64,000 nt of DNA, from assembly GCA_040757065.1 (NCBI GenBank), contig JBFLXR010000001.1:134656-198655 (forward strand), in the 5' to 3' direction. A program made the position numbers and the translations under genes. The stretch's first letter is position 1. Every line of letters begins with the position of its first letter. Source of the DNA: JBFLXR01 sp040757065. Its GTDB lineage: Bacteria > Pseudomonadota > Gammaproteobacteria > Burkholderiales > Gallionellaceae. A model generated the notes under the pieces. The model did not search any database. It had not been told where the DNA came from and saw nothing but the letters and a program-made list of their open reading frames with translations. Below, in pieces: positions 50,911 to 59,042 of this stretch.

Positions 50911-51418
50911 GATTATTCCAAACTGGCATCCGGTATTCGTGCATTTTCCTGTCGTACTCACCACGGCTGCGGTGGCATTCACCGCTGCCGGCGCATTCTC
51001 CGGAACCCGGCCACATGCGGTGCAATGCGTGGTAACGGGACGCTGGATGTTATGGAGTGCGGCATTGTTTGCATTGATTGCTGCCGCGTTCGGCTGGTTC
51101 GCCTTCAACAGCGTTGAGCATGATGAAGTAAGTCATGCCGCCATGACCTTGCATCGCAATTGGGCGCTTGGGACACTGGTGGTTCTGGTTGTGCTCGCCG
51201 CCTGGGATGTATGGCGCGGTGGCTCACGCAAAACATCCTCACTAGGTTTCCTGGGATTGCTGGTTACTGTATGGATGCTAGTGGCAAGCACGGCCTGGCA
51301 CGGTGCCGAACTGGTGTATCGCCATGGGTTGGGGGTCATGTCTTTGCCGGATGTTCATGCCGTGCAAGACATGATGCCGCACGATGAGGTTGGACATGCA
51401 CACGATCACGCGCATTGA
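50903..51418 (+). CDS. DUF2231 family membrane protein
   Basis: A 171-residue inner-membrane protein with four spans. It opens IIPNWHPVFVHFPVVLTTAA, the His-containing first helix of the DUF2231 family, and continues with RNWALGTLVVLVVLAAWDVW and LVASTAWHGAELVYRHGLGV. The His-rich tail (HDEVGHAHDHAH) could bind metal. DUF2231 proteins are frequent in metal-resistance and cytochrome gene clusters, but their reaction is unknown. The start overlaps the CDF stop. Confidence 0.85.
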   Translation: MIEIIPNWHPVFVHFPVVLTTAAVAFTAAGAFSGTRPHAVQCVVTGRWMLWSAALFALIAAAFGWFAFNSVEHDEVSHAAMTLHRNWALGTLVVLVVLAAWDVWRGGSRKTSSLGFLGLLVTVWMLVASTAWHGAELVYRHGLGVMSLPDVHAVQDMMPHDEVGHAHDHAH

Positions 51419-51520
51419 ATTTTATCGTTGTCATCAACCTGTTTCGAGAGGAGGTGTCCAATCAGAGTATTTTCAGGGTGTTGCAGCAGATTCGATCAAC
51501 CAAACTTTTAGGAGAATGAA

Positions 51521-51784
51521 ATGAAATTGAAATCGAAATCGAAATTATTGACCGCCGTCCTTGCGATGTTCATCGGCGCTACCGCAACTGCAATCGCCGC
51601 CGAGACAGAGAAACATGAAGCCGCAGCCACCGGGCAGAGCGAGGCGAACATCCCGGTCAAGAAGCCGGTAAAGAGGCATAACCATATGGAAGAAAAGACG
51701 AATATGCCGCAGCCCGAACCGGCACCGCATACGGACAAGGAAATGCCGAAAAACCGGCATGATCATATGAAAGAGAAGCACTGA
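51521..51784 (+). CDS. Small His/Met-containing periplasmic protein
   Basis: An 87-residue exported protein that I do not assign to a family. A signal peptide ends near TAIAAE. The mature part is charged and disordered, with a repeated motif: KRHNHMEEKTNMPQPEPAP and NRHDHMKEKH, both of the form RHxHMxEK. These could bind Cu or Ag in the periplasm. TTAGGAGAATGAA supports the start. It lies between DUF2231 and cusF. Confidence 0.7.
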   Translation: MKLKSKSKLLTAVLAMFIGATATAIAAETEKHEAAATGQSEANIPVKKPVKRHNHMEEKTNMPQPEPAPHTDKEMPKNRHDHMKEKH

Positions 51785-51855
51785 AGCAGAGGCTCGCCTG
51801 CCAGACGAAATACACCGGGTGGGCGAGGCGATATCAATGCATGAAAGGAAATGAG

Positions 51856-52209
51856 ATGAAACCAGCAAATTTGTCCCAAGTATTGGTGGCTGCAATGGCA
51901 GCAACGGTCGCGATGACAGGGGCGGTGTATGCCGTAACGCCGTCCCACAGCCATGAGGATGCCCAGCATGCCCAAATTCAGGCGAAACAGGAAGGTTACG
52001 GGGTGCTTAAGGCAGTAAACACGGAAGCAGGCAAGGTACGGCTCGCACATGAGGCAATACCCTCGTTGGGATGGCCGGCAATGACTATGTGGTTTGCGCT
52101 GCGTGATCCGTTGCCCAAGGACGTAATGGTGGGCGAGAACGTGCGTTTTGAACTGGAACAAATCAACTCGAAAGAATGGGTAATTATCCGTATTGAACGC
52201 AAACGCTGA
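51856..52209 (+). CDS. cusF: Periplasmic Cu/Ag metallochaperone CusF
   Basis: A 117-residue exported protein. A signal peptide (about 1-26) is followed by a His-rich linker and the small beta-barrel CusF domain. The Cu(I)/Ag(I) ligands are His65, Trp73, Met76 and Met78 in HEAIPSLGWPAMTM, with the same spacing as in E. coli CusF. It delivers metal to the CusB/CusA pump. An in-frame ATG at 51841 exists, but AAAGGA lies at the right distance from 51856. The same domain is also fused to CusB in this island. Confidence 0.92.
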   Translation: MKPANLSQVLVAAMAATVAMTGAVYAVTPSHSHEDAQHAQIQAKQEGYGVLKAVNTEAGKVRLAHEAIPSLGWPAMTMWFALRDPLPKDVMVGENVRFELEQINSKEWVIIRIERKR

Positions 52210-52256
52210 ACGTATTACATGATGTCCACACTTGTTTGTGAATGAGGAGCAAGAAG

Positions 52257-52544
52257 ATGAAACTGAATCCCTTGCGCATCGGTATTACTTTGGCATTGTC
52301 TGCAGCAGCTATCAATTTGGTATGTGCGGCAGCAGTGTACTTATTTCCTGAGGCGACCATCGGCTTCGTGAACGCGTGGGTTCACGGTTTGAATCTCTCC
52401 ATAATCATTAGCGACAAGCCGTGGGCATTGGGCGGAGTGGTCTATGGCCTTTTCGGCGTTACCCTGACCGGTTTTCTGAGCGGAGCCTTGTTTGCAGTCT
52501 GCTACAACCTGACAGGCAGGTGCTCCAGAGGTTGCCATGAATGA
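52257..52544 (+). CDS. DUF5676-like two-span membrane protein
   Basis: A 95-residue inner-membrane protein with two hydrophobic spans, roughly 6-30 and 52-85. The VHGLNLSIIISDKPWALGGVVYGLFGVTLTGFLSGALFA region (about 42-80) resembles the DUF5676 family. It ends with two cysteines (GRCSRGCHE). GAGGAGCAAGAAG precedes the ATG at 52257, five codons inside the longer frame. It overlaps the next gene by 8 bases. Function unknown; the family recurs next to copper genes. Confidence 0.75.
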   Translation: MKLNPLRIGITLALSAAAINLVCAAAVYLFPEATIGFVNAWVHGLNLSIIISDKPWALGGVVYGLFGVTLTGFLSGALFAVCYNLTGRCSRGCHE

Positions 52545-52881
52545 TTCAAAAGAAGCAGGCAAACAAGCGGCGACACTGAAAACTAGGCGTCTCGTCTTTG
52601 AGCAGGCGGTGACTCTGGAGGAAGCGGAATCCTTGATCGCCATATTGGAGTCAGCGGATGTTTCGGCAAAGGTTATCGGATTAGAGGTGAGTTATGACCT
52701 CGCCGGGACTGATCTGGAGGGAATCGAAAAACTGTTGCAAACAGCAAATGTGAGGCTTGGAATGGGGCCGAGGGCAAGGTTGAGCCGTGCCTGGTTGCAT
52801 TACGCCGAGGAAAGTGAAATCAGCAATCTGAATGCACCCAGCAAAAATGCTTCATGTTGTAATCGTCCGCCAGTGAAATAG
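52537..52881 (+). CDS. HMA-sized domain protein of unassigned family
   Basis: A 114-residue cytosolic protein. Its body (about 14-95) aligns by eye with the C-terminal two thirds of the YHS fusion at 59043-59531: KxRxL at the start, VxYDL in the middle, VxLG, and then LxRAxxHYxEExExxNL. The predicted fold alternates strand and helix as in heavy-metal-associated domains, but the CxxC metal motif is absent. The tail ends NASCCNRPPVK with a Cys pair. It is coupled to the DUF5676 gene. I cannot name a function. Confidence 0.7.
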   Translation: MNDSKEAGKQAATLKTRRLVFEQAVTLEEAESLIAILESADVSAKVIGLEVSYDLAGTDLEGIEKLLQTANVRLGMGPRARLSRAWLHYAEESEISNLNAPSKNASCCNRPPVK

Positions 52882-52946
52882 CTCGCGAATGAGAAGAGTT
52901 TTAATGAGTTTGTCCCTTTTACGTCACCGCTCGTGGAGGAAATACG

Positions 52947-53381
52947 ATGAGAACATTTTTTAGCGTACTAGCCGTTTTGTGGTTAACCGGCTGCGCCAAT
53001 TCCGCCCATGTTCATCAAATGGTCAAGAATGACGGGCAGCCATTCACTGCCGGAGAGTTGATTCATGACCACGAACGAGGGAAAGACAATCACCTCGTGC
53101 TGGAGATGTCGAACCGGCGTTACGAGGCCCATGGATTTGCTGTCGAGCGCCATACCCATTTGGGAGAACTGCGTAAACGTTACTACCTCTCCAGTCCGAA
53201 ACAATGGGACCGAATTTTCTCCGGCCTCGATAACAGTCATGTGACATATTGTGCTGAGACGATCACCAAGTCAGATGATGGGCATGAACTATCGTGCAGT
53301 TTGATATGGAAATTCGGCAAAAAGCCCGCTGGTTTTTGCACGGATCAGGCCGGTACGGCGTTCCCGGTGGGTTTTGAATAA
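52947..53381 (+). CDS. Small lipoprotein of unknown function
   Basis: A 144-residue exported lipoprotein with lipobox LTGC (Cys16). The mature domain is mixed alpha/beta with two later cysteines (VTYCAETITK, LSCSLIWKFG) that could form a disulfide, and a His-rich start (SAHVHQMVKN, ELIHDHERGKDNH). I do not recognise the family. GTGGAGGAAATACG precedes the ATG. It lies between the HMA-sized protein and the HD-GYP fusion and is likely part of the same transcript. Confidence 0.65.
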   Translation: MRTFFSVLAVLWLTGCANSAHVHQMVKNDGQPFTAGELIHDHERGKDNHLVLEMSNRRYEAHGFAVERHTHLGELRKRYYLSSPKQWDRIFSGLDNSHVTYCAETITKSDDGHELSCSLIWKFGKKPAGFCTDQAGTAFPVGFE

Positions 53382-53412
53382 CTCGCCGCAATCTATATTG
53401 GGAAATGGCCGA

Positions 53413-54618
53413 ATGACGCGAGAATTTCATAATCCCCATGCAAGCCATATTGGCCTGAGCCACAGGTTGCCTTTTCATTATGAAAGCAGCGCCATTGTTC
53501 CGATTGCGGCAGAGCAGTTGTTTAAATTAGTCGACGACCACGCGAGTCTGTCTATACACATGGGCGAGTCTTCATGGAGGATGGGTTGGAGCCGGATGGA
53601 AATCGCGCTGGACGAAAACAGGGGAAAAAGCATCGGTTCGCACATTCGGCTGGACGGGAAGGTTTTCGGCATCCCCCTTGCGCTCGATGAGGTAGTGACC
53701 GAGCGCAACCCGCCGCAATGTAAATCGTGGGAAACGACGGGTTCGCCCCGGTTGCTGGTGATCGGCCATTACCGTATGGGGTTCGATATCACGCCGCAGG
53801 GAAACAGTTCGCTGTTGCGAGTATTCATCGATTACGCACTTCCGGATTTCGCCCCCGCACGCTGGCTCAGCCGCATGTTTGGGGGCTATTACGCCAGATG
53901 GTGTGTTCGGCGAATGCTGGATGGCTCGATAAATTACTTCAGTAGGTCCACCACGGAAATGGAACGGGCAGGTGCTTCATTTGTGGAAGCATTGGCCGAA
54001 GCGCTGGACATCCGCGAACGTGAAACCGGCCTGCATTCGAAACGGGTTGCCTGCCACACTCTGGTACTGGCACGCCGGTTTACAAGAGATACAGAGCAGT
54101 TGCGCCAGATTTATTGGGGGGCACTGCTGCACGACATCGGGAAGATCGGGATACCCGACTCCATCCTTTTGAAACCGGGAGTACTCAATGAAGACGAGTG
54201 GCGGGAGATGCGGACTCATCCGGAGAAAGGCTACCGTATCGTGTCTCAAATCCCCGGTATGGAGGAGGCCAGCGAGATCGTACTCAGCCACGAAGAACGC
54301 TTCGATGGTCGCGGTTATCCACGAGGGCTTCATGGCGAGAAAATTTGCCAGGGGGCGAGACTCTTTGCGGTGATCGATACCCTAGATGCAATGACCTCCG
54401 ACCGTTCTTATCGCAAGGCGATGACATTCGACGAGGCGAAGGAAGAAATCGTCAATATGAGCGGCACCCAGTTCGACCCGGCTGCTGTACAGGCCTTTCT
54501 GGAAGAAGAGGCTGCATTACGCGAAATGGTCTTGGCTAAATGCATGGAGCCGAACAGTTCCGATTTTTCCAATGAAACGAAGCCTTTGAAAGGAGCAGCA
54601 CATGAGCACAAGCACTGA
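53413..54618 (+). CDS. START/SRPBCC-like domain fused to an HD-GYP phosphodiesterase
   Basis: A 401-residue soluble protein. The N-terminal ~165 residues read as an SRPBCC/polyketide-cyclase-like pocket domain (VPIAAEQLFKLVDDHASLSIHM, MGWSRMEIALDE, RLLVIGHYRMGFDI). The C-terminal domain is HD-GYP, with the HD pair at 240-241 (LLHDIGKIGIPDS) and GYP at 301-303 (HEERFDGRGYP), so it should cleave c-di-GMP. The end is His-rich (AAHEHKH). I know no named protein with this pairing. It overlaps copA by 17 bases, so the two are translated together. Confidence 0.85.
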   Translation: MTREFHNPHASHIGLSHRLPFHYESSAIVPIAAEQLFKLVDDHASLSIHMGESSWRMGWSRMEIALDENRGKSIGSHIRLDGKVFGIPLALDEVVTERNPPQCKSWETTGSPRLLVIGHYRMGFDITPQGNSSLLRVFIDYALPDFAPARWLSRMFGGYYARWCVRRMLDGSINYFSRSTTEMERAGASFVEALAEALDIRERETGLHSKRVACHTLVLARRFTRDTEQLRQIYWGALLHDIGKIGIPDSILLKPGVLNEDEWREMRTHPEKGYRIVSQIPGMEEASEIVLSHEERFDGRGYPRGLHGEKICQGARLFAVIDTLDAMTSDRSYRKAMTFDEAKEEIVNMSGTQFDPAAVQAFLEEEAALREMVLAKCMEPNSSDFSNETKPLKGAAHEHKH

Positions 54619-56992
54619 CCCGGTATGCGGCATGACCGTGAAATCTGATTCGCCGCACCGCTTCGAGTACCGCGGTATCGAATACCGTTTCTGCAGCGCG
54701 AAGTGTGAGGCCAAGTTTCAAGTATCCCCCGGCACCTATCTTGGGACGCGTCCAGCAGATCAGGCACAGCCGGGCGTGATGTATACCTGCCCCATGCATC
54801 CGGAAATTCGTCAACCCATGCCGGGGAACTGCCCAAAATGTGGCATGACATTGGAGTCGGAATCTCCCATTGTTTCGGCAGCGGTGGAGTATACCTGCCC
54901 GATGCATCCCGAAATTGTGCGCAGCGAGCCGGGAAATTGTCCAATCTGCGGCATGACGTTGGAACCACGCAGTGCGTCGGCGGAAGATAATGCCGAGTTG
55001 CGAGACATGACGCGGCGCTTCTGGACGAGTGCGATCCTGGCACTGCCCGTGTTTCTGTTGGCGACGGTTTCCGACCTCTTTCCGCAGACTATATCGGAGT
55101 CCGTCTCGATGGCGATGCTGCAATGGATCGAATTTGTGCTGGCGACTCCCGCTGTGCTGTGGGGCGGCTGGCCGATCTTCCGGCGCGGTTATGAGTCCGT
55201 GGTCAACCGTAGCCTGAACATGTTCACGCTGATCGCGCTCGGCGTCGGCGTGGCGTGGACATATAGTGTCGTCGCCATGCTGTTGCGAGGCATCTTCCCC
55301 GAGACGATGCGCAGCATGATGGGTACCGTACCGGTGTACTTCGAGGCGGGTGCGGTCATTATGGCGCTAGTACTGCTTGGGCAGGTGATGGAGCTGCGCG
55401 CGCGCAGCCAGACCAGCGCGGCAATCAAGCTGTTGCTTGGCTTAGCGCCCAAGACTGCGCGCATTGTGCGTCCTGACGGCAACGAGGAAGACATTCCGCT
55501 GGCACGGGTGCAGCCGAATGACGTGTTGCGTGTCCGTCCTGGCGAGAAGGTGCCGGTGGACGGAGTGGTACTCGAAGGTGCAAGCGCGCTGGACGAATCC
55601 ATGGTCACCGGCGAATCCATTCCCGTTGAAAAGACTGCGGGCGCGCGGCTGATCGGTGCGACGGTGAACGGTACAGGGAGCCTACTGATGCGTGCCGAGC
55701 GCGTCGGCGCAGACACGCTGCTTGCGCAGATCGTGCATATGGTCAGCGAGGCGCAGCGTTCGCGCGCTCCTATCCAGCGTATGGCTGATGTTGTCTCTGG
55801 CTATTTCGTTCCGGTAGTGGTGCTGATTGCACTTGTCACGCTGGCGGTGTGGGGCATTGTCGGGCCGGAGCCGCGCCTCGCACACGCCATCGTCAATGCG
55901 GTGGCAGTGTTAATCATCGCTTGCCCCTGCGCGCTGGGGTTAGCCACGCCCATGTCCATCATGGTGGGCACCGGGCGCGGCGCAACGGCGGGCGTACTGA
56001 TCAAGAACGCCGAGGCGCTGGAGACCATGGAGAAAGTGGACACGCTGGTGGTGGACAAGACCGGCACCCTGACCGAGGGCAAGCCCAAGCTGGTGTCGGT
56101 TGTTGCCCTCAATGGTTTCGATGAAAACGAAGTGCTGCGTCTCGGTGCAAGTCTCGAACGTGCGAGCGAACATCCCTTAGCAGCGGCCATCGTCGGCGGC
56201 GCGCAGGAGAAAGGTTTATTGCTACTCACAGTGGGCGACTTCAAGTCTCACACCGGCAAGGGCGTGACGGGATCCGTCGAGGGCCGTGCGGTCGCGCTTG
56301 GCAACCTCAAGTTGTTCGAGGAATTGCAACTCGATGCGGGCGAGCTGCCTGCACGTGCCGATACATTGCGCGGAGACGGGCAGACGGTAATGCTGCTTGC
56401 TGTGGACGGCAAGGCCGCAGGACTTATCGGCGTGGCCGATCCAGTGAAGGCTTCCACGCCAGATGCGATCCGCGCGCTGCATGAGGAAGGTATCCGTATC
56501 ATCATGCTGACCGGCGACAACCGCACCACGGCGGAGGCAGTGGCGAAGAAGCTGGGCATAGACCAAGTCGAGGCAGAAGTGCTGCCAGAGCAGAAGGCCG
56601 CCATCGTCAAGCAACTGCAAGCTCAGGGCCGCTTCGTCGCGATGGCGGGCGACGGCGTCAACGATGCCCCCGCGCTGGCGCAGGCACAGGTGGGAATCGC
56701 CATGGGCACCGGTACCGACGTGGCGATGGAGAGCGCGGGTGTCACCTTGATCAAGGGCGACTTGCGCGGCATTGTGCGCGCCGTTCGCCTGAGTCGCGCA
56801 ACCATGAAGAACATCCGACAGAACCTGTTTTTTGCCTTCATCTACAACGTGCTCGGCGTCCCTGTGGCTGCAGGCGTGCTCTACCCGTTCTTCGGCCTGC
56901 TTCTGTCGCCTATCATCGCAGCGGCGGCGATGAGCTTCAGTTCGGTGTCCGTGATTTTAAACGCCCTGCGGCTGCGCCGCACCAACCTTTAA
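54602..56992 (+). CDS. copA: Cu(I)/Ag(I)-exporting P1B-type ATPase with YHS and two heavy-metal-binding motifs
   Basis: A 796-residue inner-membrane ATPase. Instead of CxxC HMA domains, the N-terminus has a YHS domain (Cys9, Cys31, Cys35) and two tandem YTCPMHPEI...GNCPxCGMTLE motifs (61-85 and 97-121), as in SilP-like pumps. The core has eight spans, the CPC ion site (Cys441, Cys443), DKTGT with phosphorylated Asp485, SEHPLAAAIV and GDGVNDAPAL. It moves Cu(I) or Ag(I) from cytosol to periplasm. GAAAGGAGCAGCAC supports the start inside the HD-GYP gene. Confidence 0.95.
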   Translation: MSTSTDPVCGMTVKSDSPHRFEYRGIEYRFCSAKCEAKFQVSPGTYLGTRPADQAQPGVMYTCPMHPEIRQPMPGNCPKCGMTLESESPIVSAAVEYTCPMHPEIVRSEPGNCPICGMTLEPRSASAEDNAELRDMTRRFWTSAILALPVFLLATVSDLFPQTISESVSMAMLQWIEFVLATPAVLWGGWPIFRRGYESVVNRSLNMFTLIALGVGVAWTYSVVAMLLRGIFPETMRSMMGTVPVYFEAGAVIMALVLLGQVMELRARSQTSAAIKLLLGLAPKTARIVRPDGNEEDIPLARVQPNDVLRVRPGEKVPVDGVVLEGASALDESMVTGESIPVEKTAGARLIGATVNGTGSLLMRAERVGADTLLAQIVHMVSEAQRSRAPIQRMADVVSGYFVPVVVLIALVTLAVWGIVGPEPRLAHAIVNAVAVLIIACPCALGLATPMSIMVGTGRGATAGVLIKNAEALETMEKVDTLVVDKTGTLTEGKPKLVSVVALNGFDENEVLRLGASLERASEHPLAAAIVGGAQEKGLLLLTVGDFKSHTGKGVTGSVEGRAVALGNLKLFEELQLDAGELPARADTLRGDGQTVMLLAVDGKAAGLIGVADPVKASTPDAIRALHEEGIRIIMLTGDNRTTAEAVAKKLGIDQVEAEVLPEQKAAIVKQLQAQGRFVAMAGDGVNDAPALAQAQVGIAMGTGTDVAMESAGVTLIKGDLRGIVRAVRLSRATMKNIRQNLFFAFIYNVLGVPVAAGVLYPFFGLLLSPIIAAAAMSFSSVSVILNALRLRRTNL

Positions 56993-57001
56993 GGAGAAAA
57001 A

Positions 57002-57433
57002 ATGTATCAATGGATACGCATCTGCTCAGCCGTTTTGTTGTTTGGAGCTTCGCTGGCGCATGCCGCGACCGAGGTGACCTTGTACAAGAGCCCCACCTGC
57101 GGCTGCTGTGAGAAATACGTGGACTATCTGCGAGAAAACGGCTTCGCGGTGAAGGCAATCAATGAAAACGACATGGATGCGGTCAAGAAGCGTTACGGGG
57201 TGTCTCATGTCGCCAGTTGTCATACGGCGCTGGTCGGTGGATACGTGGTCGAGGGCCATGTTCCGGTTGCCGCCATCCGCAAGCTACTGAAGGAGAAGCC
57301 CGCCATCATCGGGATCAGCGCTCCGGGCATGCCGCAGAATTCGCCGGGAATGGGCGAAATGAAAAAGGGGACGTTGACCATTTATGCAGTTCCCAAGAGA
57401 GGGCGCGAGCCGGAAGTGTTTTCGGTCGAGTGA
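57002..57433 (+). CDS. DUF411 family periplasmic metal-binding protein
   Basis: A 143-residue exported protein. A signal peptide ends near AHAAT. The thioredoxin-like DUF411 domain begins VTLYKSPTCGCCEKYVDYL with Cys33, Cys35 and Cys36, and continues HVASCHTALVGGYVVEGHVP and GISAPGMPQNSPGM. Members are common beside copper genes and are thought to bind Cu. It follows copA by nine bases with AAGGAG in place. Confidence 0.9.
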   Translation: MYQWIRICSAVLLFGASLAHAATEVTLYKSPTCGCCEKYVDYLRENGFAVKAINENDMDAVKKRYGVSHVASCHTALVGGYVVEGHVPVAAIRKLLKEKPAIIGISAPGMPQNSPGMGEMKKGTLTIYAVPKRGREPEVFSVE

Positions 57434-57455
57434 TTCTCCGCCCATGGACGGAGAA
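57434..57455. other. Intercistronic hairpin after the DUF411 gene
   Basis: TTCTCCG and CGGAGAA form a perfect 7-bp stem around an 8-base loop, starting right after the stop codon. No T-run follows. A processing or stability role is more likely than termination. Confidence 0.4.
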
Positions 57456-57527
57456 AGGAGGTACGGTAACGGAACGGTTGGTTTAGTTATTTCGAGTATT
57501 GATTTTTAACCTGAGAGGAGACCGAAC

Positions 57528-58052
57528 ATGAACAAGATCACGATTCTGGCTGCCGTTACTTCGTTGTCCATGATGGCGACGCCGCTTTATGCAGTGGATG
57601 AACATCACACCGATAAGGCGCAGCAGGCGGCGCCCATGCCCAAGGCGGAAACGATGGAGAAGACTACCAGCCCCGAGGTTGCGCCTGAACACCACATGGG
57701 AGAAGCGCAGGAATCGATGCGCAACCTGCAGGACCTGATGGGAAAAATCCGCCAGACCAAGAATCCTAAGGAACGTCAAAAACTGATGCAGGAACACATG
57801 CAGACCATGCAGGAGGGTATGAAGCATATGCGCGCCCTGGGTGGCTCCATGATGGGTATGGAAAGTAGCGGCGGCAAGCAGGGTGGCATGATGATGGGCA
57901 TGGGAGGCGGCGGTAAGCAGGGCGGCGGCATGATGACGGGGGACATGATGAAGACCCACAACATGATGGAAATGCGCATGGAGATGATGGAATCCATGAT
58001 GGAGCAGATGATACAGCGCGAGGAAATGCGCGACGCCATGCAGGCGAAATAA
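57528..58052 (+). CDS. Methionine-rich periplasmic copper-binding protein
   Basis: A 174-residue exported protein. A signal peptide ends near PLYAV. The mature N-terminal part is His-containing (DEHHTDK, PEHHMGEAQ). The C-terminal two thirds is extraordinarily Met- and Gly-rich (MMGMES, GGMMMGMGGGG, MEMRMEMMESMMEQM), ideal for sequestering Cu(I) or Ag(I) through thioether ligands. No named family is certain; SilE, PcoE and CopM play similar sponge roles but differ in sequence. GAGAGGAGACCGAAC precedes the ATG. Confidence 0.8.
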   Translation: MNKITILAAVTSLSMMATPLYAVDEHHTDKAQQAAPMPKAETMEKTTSPEVAPEHHMGEAQESMRNLQDLMGKIRQTKNPKERQKLMQEHMQTMQEGMKHMRALGGSMMGMESSGGKQGGMMMGMGGGGKQGGGMMTGDMMKTHNMMEMRMEMMESMMEQMIQREEMRDAMQAK

Positions 58053-58139
58053 GCCTATCACGTCCGGCCGGTGGTCACCGCTCAATGGAATGACTGCCGG
58101 TATGTCTATGTGGTCAATACTGGTTAATGGGAGGAAGTT

Positions 58140-58370
58140 ATGGCTGACGAAATGGAGAAACGGCAATTGTCGAAAGGGCGGATGGTGCTTATCGGCTTTC
58201 TCGCTTTTGCCTTACTGCTGTTGTTTACAGAGCACCGGGCGCATGTTCTGGGGATGCTGCCGTATCTGATTTTGCTGGCGTGTCCGTTGATGCACTTCTT
58301 CATGCATCATGGGCATGGACAGAGCGGTGACGACCAGCACCAGCACAACCACACAGGAGACTCGAAATGA
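58140..58370 (+). CDS. DUF2933 family membrane protein
   Basis: A 76-residue single- or double-span inner-membrane protein. LLFTEHRAHVLGMLPYLILLACPLMHFFMHHGHG is the DUF2933 pattern (about residues 24-58), ending in a His/Gln-rich tail (DDQHQHNHTGD). The CPLMHxFMHHGH segment is rich in potential copper ligands. GGGAGGAAGTT supports the start. It overlaps the methyltransferase-like gene by ATGA. Function not established. Confidence 0.85.
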   Translation: MADEMEKRQLSKGRMVLIGFLAFALLLLFTEHRAHVLGMLPYLILLACPLMHFFMHHGHGQSGDDQHQHNHTGDSK

Positions 58371-59002
58371 GCGATCAATCTTCGGCCTACGGCCTCTGGT
58401 CACTGGTTATCATCAACTCGCTGGTGTTCATCATATTTGCCTTCAGCTTCGCCAAGCCGCAAAGCAAGCGCGACTGGCGTTCGTTCGGCGCATTCTCTGG
58501 CTTTATTGTGGCGCTCTTCGTCGAGATGTACGGTTTCCCGCTAACCATATACCTGCTGTCGGGCTGGCTGCAGAGCCGTTATCCCGGCACCGATGTCTTT
58601 TCCCATGATGCAGGGCACCTGTGGCACACCCTGCTCGGTATGAAGGGTAATCCGCATTTCGACCTGCCACACATGTTGAGCATCGCATTCATCGGTGGGG
58701 GCTTCATCCTGCTGTCATCCGCATGGGGTGTACTTTATCGAGCGCAACGCACGCACCAGTTAGCGATAACCGGTCCTTATGCCAAGGTACGTCATCCCCA
58801 ATATGATGCTTTCGTGCTCATTATGTTCGGCTTCCTGTTGCAGTGGCCGACACTGCTAACACTGCTAATGTTCCCTGTGTTGGTATGGATGTACGTGCGA
58901 TTGGCGCGTCAGGAAGAGTGTGATGCGCTGGCGCAATTCGGCGGCGAATATCGACGCTATACCGAACAGACCCCTGCATTTTTTCCGCGCATGAGAGGAT
59001 GA
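58367..59002 (+). CDS. Isoprenylcysteine carboxyl methyltransferase (ICMT)-family membrane protein
   Basis: A 211-residue inner-membrane protein with five or six spans. The C-terminal SAM-binding signature of the ICMT/PEMT fold is seen: TGPYAKVRHPQYDAFVLIMFG, then RLARQEECDALAQFGGEYRRYTEQTPAFFP (residues about 175-205). Bacterial members methylate unknown lipids or small molecules. It is coupled to DUF2933 and lies in the copper island, where this pair recurs, but no mechanism for metal resistance is known. Confidence 0.85.
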   Translation: MSDQSSAYGLWSLVIINSLVFIIFAFSFAKPQSKRDWRSFGAFSGFIVALFVEMYGFPLTIYLLSGWLQSRYPGTDVFSHDAGHLWHTLLGMKGNPHFDLPHMLSIAFIGGGFILLSSAWGVLYRAQRTHQLAITGPYAKVRHPQYDAFVLIMFGFLLQWPTLLTLLMFPVLVWMYVRLARQEECDALAQFGGEYRRYTEQTPAFFPRMRG

Positions 59003-59042
59003 AATTGTCGCGTTTTAGCATCAATCAATGGAGCCATCAGAA

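Noticed and set aside
57434..57455. Intrinsic terminator after the DUF411 gene
   Set aside because: The hairpin is perfect but no T-run follows on either strand, and the next gene has a normal operon-like position.
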